A DNA stretch of 64,000 bases, from assembly GCA_006218025.1 (NCBI GenBank), contig VBWA01000017.1, positions 54,802-118,801 on the forward strand. The letters are read 5' to 3'. Each line of letters begins with the position of its first letter. Position 1 is the stretch's first letter. The translations under genes were made by a program, and so were the position numbers. The DNA comes from Rhodocyclaceae bacterium (GTDB taxonomy: Bacteria > Pseudomonadota > Gammaproteobacteria > Burkholderiales > Rhodocyclaceae). Under the pieces are notes generated by a model. That model was not told where the DNA came from and did no database searches. It saw only the letters and a program-made list of their open reading frames with translations. Positions 44,355 through 55,039 of this stretch are shown here, piece after piece.

Positions 44355-46714
44355 TGCTCGAAATCGAAATCGACGGCAAGACGCTGCAGGTCGCGGATGG
44401 CAGCACCATCATCGAGGCGGCCCATCAGCTGGGCACCTACATTCCGCACTTCTGCTATCACAAGAAACTGTCCATCGCGGCCAATTGCCGGATGTGCCTG
44501 GTTCAGGTGGAAAAGGCGCCGAAGCCGATGCCGGCCTGCGCCACGCCGGTGACCAACGGCATGAAGGTATTCACGCATTCCGAACTGGCCGTCAAGGCCC
44601 AGAAGGGCGTGATGGAGTTCCTGCTGATCAACCACCCGCTGGATTGCCCGATCTGCGATCAGGGCGGCGAGTGCCAGTTGCAGGATCTTGCGGTCGGCTA
44701 CGGCGAATCCGCCTCGCAGTACCAGGAGGAGAAGCGCGTCGTCCCCGACAAGGATCTCGGTCCGCTGGTGTCGACCGACATGACCCGCTGCATCAACTGC
44801 ACGCGTTGCATCCGCTTCACCGCCGAGATTGCCGGCTTCATGGAACTCGGCCAGTCCTTCCGTGGCGAGCGCGCCGAGGTCATGCCCTTCATCGGCAAGA
44901 CGGTGGATACCGAACTCTCCGGCAACATCATCGATCTGTGCCCGGTCGGCGCGCTGACCTCCAAGCCCTTCCGCTTCTCGGCGCGTACCTGGGAACTGTC
45001 CCGGCGCAAGTCGGTGAGCCCGCACGACGGCCTGGGCAGCAACCTGATCGTGCAGACCAAGCACGACCGCGTGATGCGCGTGCTGCCGCTGGAAAACGAA
45101 GACATCAACGAATGCTGGCTGACTGACAAGGAGCGTTTTTCCTATCAGGGCCTGAGTTCCGCCGAGCGGCTGACCAAGCCGATGGTGAAGCAGGGCGGGG
45201 AATGGAAAGAAGTCGACTGGAGCGTTGCCCTCGATTACGCCTCGCACGCCCTGCGCGACGTCGCCAAGACCCACGGTGGCGCGGCGATCGGCGGCCTGCT
45301 GAGCCCGCACGCGACTCTCGAAGAAATGTACCTGGCGCAGAAGCTCCTGCGAGGCCTGGACAGCGAGAACATCGATTTCCGCCTGCGCCAGAGCGATTTC
45401 TCGGCCGACGGCAAGCGTAAAGGTACGCCTTGGCTGGGCATGAAGATCGCCGACATCGGCCGCCTCGATCGCGTGCTGGTGGTCGGTTCCTTCCTGCGCA
45501 AGGATCATCCGCTGGTTGCCCAGCGCCTGCGCCAGTCGGCCAAGCGCGGTGCGCAGATCAGCATCCTGCACAGTGCCGATGACGACCTCCTGATCAAACT
45601 GGCGGCGCGTGCGATTGCCGCGCCTTCGCAGCTGCCCGCCGTGCTGGCTGAAGTCGTCAAGGCGGTCGCCGAACTCAAGGGTGTGGCCGCCGATCCGGCA
45701 CTGGCAAAAGTCGGCGCTGGCCTCGTTGACGTAAATGCGGCGAAGAAGATCGCGGCGAGCCTTGTTTCCGGCAGTGACGGTGGCAAATGCGCCGGCATCC
45801 TGCTCGGCAACTTCGCCCAGCAGCATCCGCAGGCGGCAACGCTGAGTGCACTGGCGCAGCAACTGGCCGGATTGCTCGGCGGCAGCTTCGGTTTCCTCGG
45901 CGAGGCGGCCAACAGCGTCGGTGGTTATGCCGCCAAGGCAATACCCACGGCCGGCGGCCTCAATGCGGCGGCGATGCTGAAAGATCCGCGCCACGCCTAT
46001 GTGGTGGTCGGCGCCGAGCCGGAACTCGACTGCGCCGATGGCGCCCAGGCCCTGGCGAGCTTGACCAAGGCGGCGGCCGTCGTGGTCCTCAGCCCCTTCA
46101 AGTCGCAGGCGATGCTCGACTATGCAGCCGTGCTGCTGCCGGTATCGCCGTTCTCGGAAACCTCGGGCACCTTCGTCAATACCGAAGGCCGCGTGCAGAG
46201 TTTCTACGCCGCCGCCAAACCGCTGGGCGAAGCCCGGCCGGCATGGAAGGTCTTGCGCGTGCTGGGCAACCTCCTTGACTTGAACGGATTTGCATTCAAC
46301 AGCAGCGAGGAAGTACGCGCTGAAGCGCTGGACGGTCAGCCCGAGTTTGTCTCCGGTCTGGATAATGGCATCGACGGCGCCACACTGAACCTGACGGCAT
46401 CGCCCAACGGCCTCGAGCGGGTCGCCGACGTGCCGATCCATTTTTCCGATCCCCTGGTGCGTCGCGCTCCGGCCCTGCAGCAGGCAGCTGATTCCGCCGC
46501 ACCGACGGCACGCATGAATGCGGCGACACTGGCGAAGTGCGGCCTTGCTTCGGGAGACAAGGTGAAAGTCGGCGCTGGCGGTACGGCGGCCGTGACTCTC
46601 CCGGCGCAATTCGATGCCGGGCTGCCCGATGGCGTGGTGCGTATCGCGGCGGCCCATGCCGATACCGTGGCGCTCGGCGCGATGTCCTCCGTCCTGAGCG
46701 TGGAGAAGGCCTGA
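44354..46714 (+). CDS. nuoG: NADH-quinone oxidoreductase subunit G
   Basis: 786 residues. N-terminal ferredoxin part with [21 protein letters not shown], the His-ligated [14 protein letters not shown] (N5), [10 protein letters not shown] and the molybdopterin-like domain ([45 protein letters not shown]). The C-terminal third is Ala-rich and variable and carries two copies of the 22-bp motif. Start ATG 44354 (TAATG with nuoF). Confidence 0.95.
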   Translation: MLEIEIDGKTLQVADGSTIIEAAHQLGTYIPHFCYHKKLSIAANCRMCLVQVEKAPKPMPACATPVTNGMKVFTHSELAVKAQKGVMEFLLINHPLDCPICDQGGECQLQDLAVGYGESASQYQEEKRVVPDKDLGPLVSTDMTRCINCTRCIRFTAEIAGFMELGQSFRGERAEVMPFIGKTVDTELSGNIIDLCPVGALTSKPFRFSARTWELSRRKSVSPHDGLGSNLIVQTKHDRVMRVLPLENEDINECWLTDKERFSYQGLSSAERLTKPMVKQGGEWKEVDWSVALDYASHALRDVAKTHGGAAIGGLLSPHATLEEMYLAQKLLRGLDSENIDFRLRQSDFSADGKRKGTPWLGMKIADIGRLDRVLVVGSFLRKDHPLVAQRLRQSAKRGAQISILHSADDDLLIKLAARAIAAPSQLPAVLAEVVKAVAELKGVAADPALAKVGAGLVDVNAAKKIAASLVSGSDGGKCAGILLGNFAQQHPQAATLSALAQQLAGLLGGSFGFLGEAANSVGGYAAKAIPTAGGLNAAAMLKDPRHAYVVVGAEPELDCADGAQALASLTKAAAVVVLSPFKSQAMLDYAAVLLPVSPFSETSGTFVNTEGRVQSFYAAAKPLGEARPAWKVLRVLGNLLDLNGFAFNSSEEVRAEALDGQPEFVSGLDNGIDGATLNLTASPNGLERVADVPIHFSDPLVRRAPALQQAADSAAPTARMNAATLAKCGLASGDKVKVGAGGTAAVTLPAQFDAGLPDGVVRIAAAHADTVALGAMSSVLSVEKA
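45709..45730 (+). repeat. 22-bp interspersed motif, copy 6 (half copy)
   Basis: AGTCGGCGCTGGC matches exactly, but the second half is unrelated. It lies in the variable part of nuoG (frame KVGAGLVDV). Confidence 0.45.
46567..46588 (+). repeat. 22-bp interspersed motif, copy 7 (perfect)
   Basis: AGTCGGCGCTGG followed by CGGTACGGCG, a perfect consensus copy near the 3' end of nuoG (frame [10 protein letters not shown]). Confidence 0.65.
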
Positions 46715-47817
46715 TGGAAGCCATCGTTCTACCCTTTGTCGAAGGCCTGCTCGGCCCCCTGTGGCCTGCGGTCAAGCCGGTCTGGCCTCTGGTCTGGACC
46801 CTGGTCAAGATCGTTCTGATTCTGTCTCCGCTGCTGTTGTCGGTCGCCTACCTGACCTTCTGGGAGCGCAAGGTCATCGGCTGGATGCAGGTTCGCATCG
46901 GTCCCAATCGGGTCGGTCCGTGGGGCCTGCTGCAGCCGATCGCCGACGGTCTGAAACTGTTCTTCAAGGAAGTGCTGTTCCCGACCGCGGCAGACAAGAA
47001 ACTGTTCGTGCTCGGCCCCGTCATGGCCATCGCGCCGGCGCTGGCCGCCTGGGCGGTGATCCCCTTCTCGCCGGGCTGGGTCCTCGCCAACGTCGATGCG
47101 GGCGTGCTGTATCTGCTGGCCATCAGTTCGGTCGGTGTCTACGGCATCATCGTCGCCGGCTGGGCGTCGAATTCCAAGTACCCGTTCTTCGGCGCCATGC
47201 GCGCCTCGGCGCAGATGATTTCCTACGAGGTTTCGATGGGCCTCGGCCTGATCACCGTGCTGATGGTGTCGAACAGTCTCAACCTGACCGAAATCGTCGG
47301 CGCCCAGAGCAAGGGCCAGTTCGCCGGTTGGGGACTCGGGGTGTTTTCCTGGAACTGGCTGCCGCTGCTGCCGATGTTCGCCGTCTACCTGATTTCCGGC
47401 GTGGCCGAAACCAACCGCGCACCGTTCGACGTGGTCGAAGGCGAATCGGAAATCGTCGCCGGCCACATGGTCGAATACTCGGGCATGGCCTTCGCGATGT
47501 TCTTCCTCGCCGAATACGCCAACATGATCCTGATTTCGGCGATGACCTCGATCTTCTTCCTCGGCGGCTGGTTGTCGCCGTTCGGTTTCCTGCAACAAAT
47601 ACCCCTCGTCGGTGTTGCCTTCTCGAATGGCTTCCACTGGATGGCGTTCAAGATGGCAGCGATCCTGTTTTTCTTCCTCTGGATTCGGGCCACCTTCCCG
47701 CGCTATCGCTATGACCAGATCATGCGCCTGGGCTGGAAGGTGTTTGTGCCGCTCACGCTGGTCTGGATTCTGGTGGTTGGCGTCTGGATGATGACGCCGC
47801 TGACCATCTGGAAATAG
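46714..47817 (+). CDS. nuoH: NADH-quinone oxidoreductase subunit H
   Basis: 367 residues, eight membrane segments. Signatures [33 protein letters not shown] and [27 protein letters not shown]. Connects the quinone site to the antiporter-like subunits. ATG 46714 overlaps the nuoG stop. An open extension upstream is out of frame with nuoG and not used. Confidence 0.97.
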   Translation: MEAIVLPFVEGLLGPLWPAVKPVWPLVWTLVKIVLILSPLLLSVAYLTFWERKVIGWMQVRIGPNRVGPWGLLQPIADGLKLFFKEVLFPTAADKKLFVLGPVMAIAPALAAWAVIPFSPGWVLANVDAGVLYLLAISSVGVYGIIVAGWASNSKYPFFGAMRASAQMISYEVSMGLGLITVLMVSNSLNLTEIVGAQSKGQFAGWGLGVFSWNWLPLLPMFAVYLISGVAETNRAPFDVVEGESEIVAGHMVEYSGMAFAMFFLAEYANMILISAMTSIFFLGGWLSPFGFLQQIPLVGVAFSNGFHWMAFKMAAILFFFLWIRATFPRYRYDQIMRLGWKVFVPLTLVWILVVGVWMMTPLTIWK

Positions 47818-47834
47818 GGCCGAGAGAGATCATC

Positions 47835-48332
47835 ATGGGTGCAAAAGATTTCATTGGTAGCCTGTTCCTCAAGGAACTGTTCAAGGGCATGGCAGTGACC
47901 GGCCGCTACATGTTCGCGCGCAAGATCACCATCCAGTATCCGGAAGAGAAGACGCCGCAGAGCAACCGCTTCCGCGGCCTGCATGCGCTGCGCCGCTATC
48001 CCAACGGCGAGGAACGCTGCATTGCCTGCAAGCTGTGCGAGGCGGTTTGCCCGGCGCTCGCGATCACCATCGAGTCAGCCGAACGCGAAGACGCGAATGG
48101 GCAAACATCGAGGCGCACCACGCGCTACGACATCGATCTGACCAAGTGCATTTTCTGCGGCTTCTGCGAAGAGGCCTGCCCGGTCGACGCCATCGTCCAG
48201 ACCCGAATTTTCGAGTATCACGGCGAGACGCGCGGCGATCTCTACTACACCAAGCAGATGCTGCTGGCCGTGGGCGACCGCAACGAAGCGCAGATCGCCG
48301 CCGATCGGGCGCAGGACGCACCTTACCGCTAA
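47835..48332 (+). CDS. nuoI: NADH-quinone oxidoreductase subunit I
   Basis: 165 residues. Two 4Fe-4S motifs, [13 protein letters not shown] and [16 protein letters not shown] (clusters N6a/N6b). The acidic loop between them ([20 protein letters not shown]) is slightly longer than I usually see. Peripheral arm subunit linking NuoG to NuoB. Confidence 0.97.
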   Translation: MGAKDFIGSLFLKELFKGMAVTGRYMFARKITIQYPEEKTPQSNRFRGLHALRRYPNGEERCIACKLCEAVCPALAITIESAEREDANGQTSRRTTRYDIDLTKCIFCGFCEEACPVDAIVQTRIFEYHGETRGDLYYTKQMLLAVGDRNEAQIAADRAQDAPYR

Positions 48333-48350
48333 TGCCACGCTGACCCAGCC

Positions 48351-48980
48351 ATGGAATTCAAGACCATTCTTTTCTACCTCTTCTCCGCAATCACGGTGGT
48401 CGCCGCTTTGCGCGTCATCACGGCGCGCAATCCGGTGCACGCGGCGCTGTTCCTGGTGCTGGCCTTCTTCAATGTGGCGGGGCTGTGGATGCTGCTGCAG
48501 GCCGAGTTCCTGGCCCTCGCGCTGATCATGGTCTATGTCGGTGCGGTGATGGTGCTCTTCCTTTTCGTGGTGATGATGCTCGACATCAACATCGAGCGCA
48601 TGCGTCAGGGTTTCTGGAACAACCTGCCGCTGGGCGCGCTGGTCGGCCTGCTGATGGTCGGCGAGATGGCGGTGGTGCTCTCCGGCCGCTACTTCGGCCT
48701 GGCCAACCTGCCGCCGCAGAACATGCCGGCGAATTACAGCAACACCAAGGAACTGGCGCGTCTGCTCTATACCGATTACGCCTATCCCTTCGAAATCGCG
48801 TCGGTCATCCTGCTGGTTGCCATCATCGCTGCGGTCATGCTGACCCTGCGCGGGCGCAAGGACAACAAGGCCATGCATTCGTCCGACCAGATTGCGGTCA
48901 AGGCCAAGGACCGCATGCGGCTGGTCAAGATGTCGCCTGAAGTCGAACTTCCCGCTGTCGCGGCGAAGGAGGGGGAATAG
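48351..48980 (+). CDS. nuoJ: NADH-quinone oxidoreductase subunit J
   Basis: 209 residues, five membrane segments. Typical start [37 protein letters not shown] and [18 protein letters not shown]. The cytosolic tail ([26 protein letters not shown]) is charged and variable. Confidence 0.95.
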   Translation: MEFKTILFYLFSAITVVAALRVITARNPVHAALFLVLAFFNVAGLWMLLQAEFLALALIMVYVGAVMVLFLFVVMMLDINIERMRQGFWNNLPLGALVGLLMVGEMAVVLSGRYFGLANLPPQNMPANYSNTKELARLLYTDYAYPFEIASVILLVAIIAAVMLTLRGRKDNKAMHSSDQIAVKAKDRMRLVKMSPEVELPAVAAKEGE

Positions 48981-48982
48981 GC

Positions 48983-49288
48983 ATGGTCTCGCTTTCACAC
49001 TACCTGATCCTGGCGGCGATCCTGTTCGCCATCAGCATCGTCGGCATCTTCCTCAACCGGAAGAACCTGATCGTGCTGCTGATGGCCATCGAACTGATGC
49101 TGCTGGCGGTGAATCTGAATTTTGTCGCCTTCTCGCACTATCTCAATGATCTCTCGGGCCAGCTCTTCGTCTTTTTCATCCTCGTCGTTGCTGCCGCCGA
49201 ATCGGGCATCGGTCTCGCCATTCTGGTGGTGCTGTTCCGCAACCTGTCCTCGATCGATGTCGAAGACCTCGACACTCTGAAGGGCTAA
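48983..49288 (+). CDS. nuoK: NADH-quinone oxidoreductase subunit K
   Basis: 101 residues, three membrane segments with the conserved Glu in [16 protein letters not shown] and [13 protein letters not shown]. Starts 2 bp after nuoJ. Confidence 0.96.
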   Translation: MVSLSHYLILAAILFAISIVGIFLNRKNLIVLLMAIELMLLAVNLNFVAFSHYLNDLSGQLFVFFILVVAAAESGIGLAILVVLFRNLSSIDVEDLDTLKG

Positions 49289-49295
49289 CGGGACC

Positions 49296-51305
49296 ATGGG
49301 CATGAAGACACTCTACTTGCTGGTTCCGCTGGCCCCCCTGGCCGGCGCCATCCTCGCCGGATTCTTCGGCAAGCTCCTCGGCCGCACCGGCTCGCACGTG
49401 GTCACCATCCTCGGTGTCGCGATCTCTTTCGTGCTGTCGGTGCTGATCTACCAGGACGTGCAGGCCGGGCACCTGTTCAACGGCGCCGTTTACACCTGGA
49501 TGGAATCCGGCGGGCTCAAGCTGCAGGTCGGCTTCCTGATCGATCCGCTGACCGTCACCATGATGCTGGTGGTCAACTTCGTCTCGCTCATGGTGCATGT
49601 GTACACCATCGGCTACATGGCGGAAGACCCCGGCTACCAGCGCTTCTTCAGCTACATCTCGCTGTTCACCTTCTCGATGCTGATGCTGGTGATGTCGAAC
49701 AACTTCGTCCAGCTGTTCTTCGGCTGGGAAGCCGTGGGCCTGGTCTCTTATCTGCTGATCGGCTTCTGGTACACCCGGCCGACGGCGATCTACGCCAACC
49801 TCAAGGCCTTCCTGGTCAACCGCGTCGGCGACTTCGGCTTCCTGCTCGGCATCGGCCTGATCGCCGCCTACGCCGGCAGCCTCGACTACGCCGAGGTATT
49901 CGCCAAACGGAATGAACTGGCGACGCTCACCGAGGCCGTCACCGGCTGGCCGCTGATCACCGCCGTCTGCATCTGCCTGTTCATCGGTGCCATGGGCAAG
50001 TCGGCGCAGTTCCCGCTGCATGTCTGGCTGCCCGACTCGATGGAAGGCCCGACCCCGATCTCCGCGCTGATCCACGCTGCAACCATGGTCACGGCCGGTA
50101 TCTTCATGGTCTCGCGCATGTCGCCGCTGTTCGAGTTGTCCGACACGGCTCTGTCCTTCGTCATCGTCATCGGCGCCATCACGACGCTGTTCATGGCGCT
50201 GATCGCCATCGTGCAAACCGACATCAAGCGCGTCGTCGCCTACTCGACACTGTCGCAGCTCGGCTACATGACCATGGCGCTGGGCGCTTCGGCCTATTCG
50301 GTGGCGATCTTCCACCTCATGACGCACGCCTTCTTCAAGGCGGTGCTCTTCCTCGGCGCCGGCTCGGTGATCATCGCCATGCACCACGAGCAGGACATGC
50401 GGCGCATGGGCGGACTGCGCAAGTACCTGCCCATCACCTACGCCACGATGCTGATCGGCGCCTTCGCCAATGCCGGCCTGCCGCCCTTCGCCGGCTTCTT
50501 CTCCAAGGATTCGATCATCGAGGCCGTGCATCTGGCCAAGGTGCCGGGGGCAGGCTTCGCCTATTTCTGCGCGCTGGCGGCGGTCTTCGTCGGCGGCCTG
50601 TATTCCTTCCGCCTGATCTTCTTCACCTTCCACGGCAAGGAGCGCTTCCGCGAAGCCGCGCACGACGCCCATGGCCACGACGCGCACCATGATGACCACG
50701 GCCATCACGGCTCCGCCGAGCCGCACGAGTCGCCCAAGGTGGTGACGGTGCCGCTGATCCTGCTGTCGATTCCCGCCATCGCCTCGGGCTGGCTGATCGG
50801 CACCATGCTTTACGGCAACTGGTTCGGCGGCGCGATCACCATCGCCGATGCCCACAAGGGCCTGGCCACCATGGCCCACGAATTCCACGGCGTGTTGGGC
50901 ATGATGATGCACGGTGTGACGACGCTGCCGTTCTGGCTGGCGATTTCCGGTGCGGCGACGGCCTGGTACCTCTACATCGTGCGACCGGACCTGCCGGCGG
51001 TGATCAAGAAAAAATCGGGTGTGCTGGCGACGATACTCGAAGAGAAATACGGTTTCGACAGGTTCAACGACTGGTTCTTCGCCGGCGGTGCGCGCCTGAT
51101 CGGCCGCGGCCTGTGGAAGGGCGGCGACCAGGTGCTGATCGACGGCGTGATGGTGAATGGTTCGGCCAGCGTCATCGGCGGGACCGCCGGGCTGGTGCGC
51201 CTGATCCAGTCCGGTCGCATCTACCGCTACGCCTTCAGCATGGTCTTCGGAGTTCTGGCCTTGTTGACTTTTGCGTGGTGGTCGGTCTTCAGCCGAATTC
51301 TCTGA
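49296..51305 (+). CDS. nuoL: NADH-quinone oxidoreductase subunit L
   Basis: 669 residues (ATG 49296; ATG 49302 equally plausible). Mrp antiporter-like subunit with ~16 membrane segments and the long lateral helix at the C-terminus. Markers: FFGWEAVGLVSYLLIGFWY, WLPDSMEGPTPISALIHAATMVTAGIF, AYSTLSQLGYMTMALG, MTHAFFKAVLFLGAGSV. A His-rich loop (HDAHGHDAHHDDHGHHG, ~residues 452-468) is notable and could bind metal. Confidence 0.96.
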   Translation: MGMKTLYLLVPLAPLAGAILAGFFGKLLGRTGSHVVTILGVAISFVLSVLIYQDVQAGHLFNGAVYTWMESGGLKLQVGFLIDPLTVTMMLVVNFVSLMVHVYTIGYMAEDPGYQRFFSYISLFTFSMLMLVMSNNFVQLFFGWEAVGLVSYLLIGFWYTRPTAIYANLKAFLVNRVGDFGFLLGIGLIAAYAGSLDYAEVFAKRNELATLTEAVTGWPLITAVCICLFIGAMGKSAQFPLHVWLPDSMEGPTPISALIHAATMVTAGIFMVSRMSPLFELSDTALSFVIVIGAITTLFMALIAIVQTDIKRVVAYSTLSQLGYMTMALGASAYSVAIFHLMTHAFFKAVLFLGAGSVIIAMHHEQDMRRMGGLRKYLPITYATMLIGAFANAGLPPFAGFFSKDSIIEAVHLAKVPGAGFAYFCALAAVFVGGLYSFRLIFFTFHGKERFREAAHDAHGHDAHHDDHGHHGSAEPHESPKVVTVPLILLSIPAIASGWLIGTMLYGNWFGGAITIADAHKGLATMAHEFHGVLGMMMHGVTTLPFWLAISGAATAWYLYIVRPDLPAVIKKKSGVLATILEEKYGFDRFNDWFFAGGARLIGRGLWKGGDQVLIDGVMVNGSASVIGGTAGLVRLIQSGRIYRYAFSMVFGVLALLTFAWWSVFSRIL

Positions 51306-51329
51306 CCCGGCTGCCAGGTACTTAAGAAT

Positions 51330-52805
51330 ATGAACGCAAGCTTACTGAGTCTGGCAATTTGGGTTCCGATCCTCGGCGCCGTGCCGATCTTCTGGATCGG
51401 CTCCGAGCGCCGCACACTGGTGCGCTGGCTGTCGCTGGCGGTTGCCGTCGCCGGCTTCCTGGTCACCATCCCGCTCTACACCGGCTTCGATGCGGCGCAG
51501 AGCGGCATGCAGTTCGTCGAACAGGCGCCCTGGATCACGCGCTTCAATGCCCAGTACCTGCTCGGGGTTGACGGCATTTCGATGCCCTTCATCCTGCTCA
51601 ACAGCTTCATCACCGTGCTGGTGGTGCTGGCCGGCTGGGAAGTCATCGAGGACAAGCAAGCCCAGTACATGGGCGCCTTCCTGATCATGTCCGGCCTCAT
51701 GAACGGCATTTTCAGCGCGCTCGACGGATTGTTGTTCTATGTTTTCTTCGAGGCATCGCTGATACCGATGTACATCATCATCGGCGCCTGGGGCGGACCG
51801 AACCGCGTCTATGCGGCCTTCAAGTTCTTCCTCTACACGCTGCTCGGCTCGCTGCTGATGCTGGTTGCCCTGATCTGGCTGTTCCTCGAATCCGGCGGCA
51901 GCTTCAATATCCTCGACTGGCACCAGTTGCCGATCGGGATCAAGCCGCAGATCCTGATCTTCATCGCCTTTCTCGTCTCGTTTGCGGTCAAGGTGCCGAT
52001 GTGGCCGGTGCACACCTGGTTGCCGGATGCCCACGTCGAGGCGCCCACCGGCGGCTCGGTGGTGCTTGCCGCGATCGCGCTGAAGCTCGGCGCTTACGGT
52101 TTCGTGCGATTCTCGCTGCCGATCGTGCCCGATGCCAGCCATTACATGGCACCGTTCATCATTGCGCTCTCTCTGATCGCCGTCATCTACATCGGCTTCG
52201 TGGCGCTGGTGCAGACCGACATGAAAAAGCTGATCGCCTATTCGTCGATCTCGCACATGGGTTTCGTCACCCTCGGCTTTTTCATCTTCAACCAGATCGG
52301 CGTCGAAGGCGCCCTGGTGCAGATGATCTCGCACGGCTTCGTCTCGGCCGCGATGTTCCTCTGCGTCGGCGTCATGTACGACCGCATGCATTCGCGCATG
52401 ATCGCCGATTACGGCGGTGTGGTGAATACCATGCCGAAGTTCGCCGCGCTGTTCGTCTTCTTCGCCATGGCCAATTCCGGCTTGCCGGCCACCTCCGGTT
52501 TCGTCGGCGAGTTCATGGTGATCCTGGGCGCCATCAAGTTCAACTTCTGGGTCGGCTTCGCCGCGGCCACCACGCTGATCCTCGGCGCTGCCTATACCCT
52601 GTGGATGGTCAAGCGCGTGGTGTTCGGCGATGTCGCCAACGCCCACGTCGCAGAGCTGAAGGACATCGGCGGGCGCGAGTTCCTGGTGCTCGGCCTGCTC
52701 GCGGCCTGCGTTCTGGCCATGGGCCTGTACCCCTTCCCCTTCACCGAAGTGATGCATGCCTCGGTGGACAACTTGCTCAAGCACGTTGCGGTGAGCAAAC
52801 TCTAA
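51330..52805 (+). CDS. nuoM: NADH-quinone oxidoreductase subunit M
   Basis: 491 residues, ~14 membrane segments. Markers: LLGVDGISMPFILLNSF, FFEASLIPMYIIIGAWGG, HTWLPDAHVEAPTGGSVVLAAIALKLGAYGF, AYSSISHMGFVTLGFF. Proton-pumping antiporter-like subunit. Confidence 0.96.
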   Translation: MNASLLSLAIWVPILGAVPIFWIGSERRTLVRWLSLAVAVAGFLVTIPLYTGFDAAQSGMQFVEQAPWITRFNAQYLLGVDGISMPFILLNSFITVLVVLAGWEVIEDKQAQYMGAFLIMSGLMNGIFSALDGLLFYVFFEASLIPMYIIIGAWGGPNRVYAAFKFFLYTLLGSLLMLVALIWLFLESGGSFNILDWHQLPIGIKPQILIFIAFLVSFAVKVPMWPVHTWLPDAHVEAPTGGSVVLAAIALKLGAYGFVRFSLPIVPDASHYMAPFIIALSLIAVIYIGFVALVQTDMKKLIAYSSISHMGFVTLGFFIFNQIGVEGALVQMISHGFVSAAMFLCVGVMYDRMHSRMIADYGGVVNTMPKFAALFVFFAMANSGLPATSGFVGEFMVILGAIKFNFWVGFAAATTLILGAAYTLWMVKRVVFGDVANAHVAELKDIGGREFLVLGLLAACVLAMGLYPFPFTEVMHASVDNLLKHVAVSKL

Positions 52806-52844
52806 TGCGCACGCGGCACACGACAGAGAGACACGAGAGAAGCG

Positions 52845-54326
52845 ATGCTGAATAATTTCGTGATGCCCGACCTGTACCCGGCAGCACCGGAGATATTTCT
52901 CCTGCTGATGTCCTTCCTGGTGCTGTTTGTCGACTTGGTTTTTGGCGCCACCCATCGCTGGATGGCGGCCATGCTGACGGTGATCACCCTGATCGGCTGT
53001 GCCGCGATCACCCTGGTCACCTCCGACGGCCAGACCACGCTGACCTTCAGCAACATGTTCGTCGACGACCTTCTGAGCGACTTCCTCAAGCTCATGACCT
53101 ACCTTGCGGTGATCATGATGCTGGTCTACAGCCGGCAGTATATGGCCGACCGCGGCCTGGACAAGGGCGAGTTCTACGTACTGGTGCTCTACGCCACGCT
53201 GGGCATGATGGTGATGATTTCGGCGGCCAACCTGCTGACCGTGTATCTCGGCCTCGAACTGATGTCGCTCTCGCTCTACGGCCTGGTCGCGATCGATCGC
53301 GACAATACGCGCGCCACCGAGGCGGCGATGAAATACTTCGTGCTCGGCGCGCTGGCCTCGGGTCTGCTGCTGTATGGCATGTCGATGATCTATGGCGCCA
53401 CCGGCAGCCTCGAAATCGGCGGCATCGCGCAGGCGCTGTATCACGGCCAGGCGGAGAAGCCGGTGCTGGTGCTCGGCCTCGTCTTCCTCGTCGCCGGCAT
53501 CGGCTTCAAGCTGGGCCTGGTGCCCTTCCACATGTGGATTCCCGATGTCTATCACGGCGCGCCAACCGCCGTGACCATGTTCATCGGCTCCGCACCGAAA
53601 CTCGCCGCCTTCGCCATGGCGCTGCGCCTGCTGGTCTATGGGCTGTTCGGGCTGGCGGTCGACTGGCAGCAGATGTTGCTGATCATGGCCGTGCTGTCCA
53701 TCGGTCTCGGCAATCTGGCGGCCATCGCGCAGACCAATATCAAGCGCATGCTGGCCTATTCCGCGATTTCGCACATGGGCTACATGGTGCTCGGCCTGAT
53801 GTCGGGCGTGGTCGGCGGCCAGATCGATCCCTTCACCGCGATCAATGCCTACAGCTCGGCGCTGTACTACACCGTCGCCTACGTGCTGATGTCGCTGGGC
53901 GCCTTCGGCATGGTGCTGCTGCTGTCGCGCGCCGGTTACGAAGCCGAGAACCTGGAAGACTTCAAGGGGCTCAACAAGCGCAGCCCGTGGTTCGCCGCGG
54001 TGATGCTGGTCATCATGTTCTCGATGGCCGGCATTCCGTTCTTCATCGGCTTCTTCGCCAAGTTCGCGGTGCTGCTGGCTGCCATCAAGGCGGGCTACAC
54101 GACGGTGGCCGTGATTGCCGTGATGTTCTCGCTGATCGGCGCCTTCTACTACCTGCGCGTGGTCAAGCTGATGTATTTCGATACCCCGGTCGATTCCGCG
54201 CCGATCAAGGCCGGTATGGATCTGCGCTTCCTGCTGTCGCTCAACGGCATCGCCGTTGCCGCCTTCGGCCTGTTCCCCGATGCGGTGATGATGGTCTGTA
54301 CCACGACGCTGATGCGCTCGCTCTAA
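52845..54326 (+). CDS. nuoN: NADH-quinone oxidoreductase subunit N
   Basis: 493 residues, ~14 membrane segments. Markers: [68 protein letters not shown]. Last gene of the 14-gene nuo operon; a hairpin terminator follows. Confidence 0.96.
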   Translation: MLNNFVMPDLYPAAPEIFLLLMSFLVLFVDLVFGATHRWMAAMLTVITLIGCAAITLVTSDGQTTLTFSNMFVDDLLSDFLKLMTYLAVIMMLVYSRQYMADRGLDKGEFYVLVLYATLGMMVMISAANLLTVYLGLELMSLSLYGLVAIDRDNTRATEAAMKYFVLGALASGLLLYGMSMIYGATGSLEIGGIAQALYHGQAEKPVLVLGLVFLVAGIGFKLGLVPFHMWIPDVYHGAPTAVTMFIGSAPKLAAFAMALRLLVYGLFGLAVDWQQMLLIMAVLSIGLGNLAAIAQTNIKRMLAYSAISHMGYMVLGLMSGVVGGQIDPFTAINAYSSALYYTVAYVLMSLGAFGMVLLLSRAGYEAENLEDFKGLNKRSPWFAAVMLVIMFSMAGIPFFIGFFAKFAVLLAAIKAGYTTVAVIAVMFSLIGAFYYLRVVKLMYFDTPVDSAPIKAGMDLRFLLSLNGIAVAAFGLFPDAVMMVCTTTLMRSL

Positions 54327-54350
54327 GCGCGCGTTCGTGCCAGACCGCCA

Positions 54351-54390
54351 AGCCGTCATGCATTGCCCGCATGGCGGCTTTCGCATTTCT
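54351..54390 (+). terminator. Rho-independent-type terminator after nuoN
   Basis: AGCCGTCATGC pairs with GCATGGCGGCT (11 bp, one T-G wobble, 7-nt loop), followed by TTCGCATTTCT. 25 bp after the nuoN stop. Confidence 0.6.
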
Positions 54391-54475
54391 GGCGGTCCGT
54401 CGATTCAGTACGGCGCTGTTATAAGATAGCGCGCTGCGATGCACGTTGAGCATCGCTAATCACCCTGATGGACGC

Positions 54476-55039
54476 ATGGACGATTCCGACCTGATCGAAC
54501 ACACCGTAAGCAGCGAGCCGGTTTTTGACGGCACGCTGCTGCACGTGCGGCGCGACATGGTGCGCATGGCGAACGGTCACGAGGCCGTCCGCGAGTGGAT
54601 CGCCCATCCCGGTGCCGTCGTCGTGCTGGGCTGGCTCGACAACGGCAAGCTGCTGTTCGAGCGCCAGTTCCGCTATCCGCTGCAGCGCATATTCGTCGAG
54701 CTGCCTGCCGGGAAGATCGATCCCGATGAGCACCCGCTGGATACCGCCAAGCGCGAGCTGCGCGAGGAGACCGGCCACCAGGCGAAGTTCTGGCGGCATG
54801 TGGCGACGATGCATCCGTGCATCGGCTATTCTGACGAGCGCATCGAAATCTTCTGGGCCAGCGGCCTGATCTATGTCGGTCATCAGCGCGATCACGGCGA
54901 GTTTCTCGAGGTCATCGAAATGAGCGTGGCCGATTCGATACTGGCGGTGCGCGACGGCGAGATCACCGATGGCAAGACCATCACCGCCCTGATGTGGGCG
55001 GACAAGATCGCGTCCGGCGTCTGGCCTGTTCCCGAATGA
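54476..55039 (+). CDS. Nudix hydrolase, ADP-ribose pyrophosphatase type
   Basis: 187 residues from ATG 54476. Nudix box G-KIDPD-E-HPLDTAK-RELREETGHQ fully matches GX5EX7REUXEEXGU. The preceding FERQFRYPLQRIFVELPAG is typical of the NudF/ADP-ribose branch. Hydrolyses ADP-ribose or related nucleoside diphosphates. Its stop overlaps the kinase start (ATGA), so all three genes 54476-56957 are probably one transcript. Confidence 0.9.
   Translation: MDDSDLIEHTVSSEPVFDGTLLHVRRDMVRMANGHEAVREWIAHPGAVVVLGWLDNGKLLFERQFRYPLQRIFVELPAGKIDPDEHPLDTAKRELREETGHQAKFWRHVATMHPCIGYSDERIEIFWASGLIYVGHQRDHGEFLEVIEMSVADSILAVRDGEITDGKTITALMWADKIASGVWPVPE

Noticed and set aside
44105..46657. 850-aa minus-strand ORF opposite nuoG
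   Set aside because: Shadow of nuoG; no motifs and no upstream signals.
49980..49995. AAGTCGGCGCAG in nuoL as another copy of the 22-bp motif
   Set aside because: Only the first ten bases match and they encode the conserved GKSAQFP of NuoL; likely coincidence. The similar AGTCGGCGCGACC at 14675 was rejected for the same reason.
51342..54386. 1014-aa minus-strand ORF across nuoM-nuoN
   Set aside because: Antisense to two certain complex I genes. Low-complexity His/Asp/Glu/Gln content is the usual product of reading GC-rich membrane-protein genes backwards.
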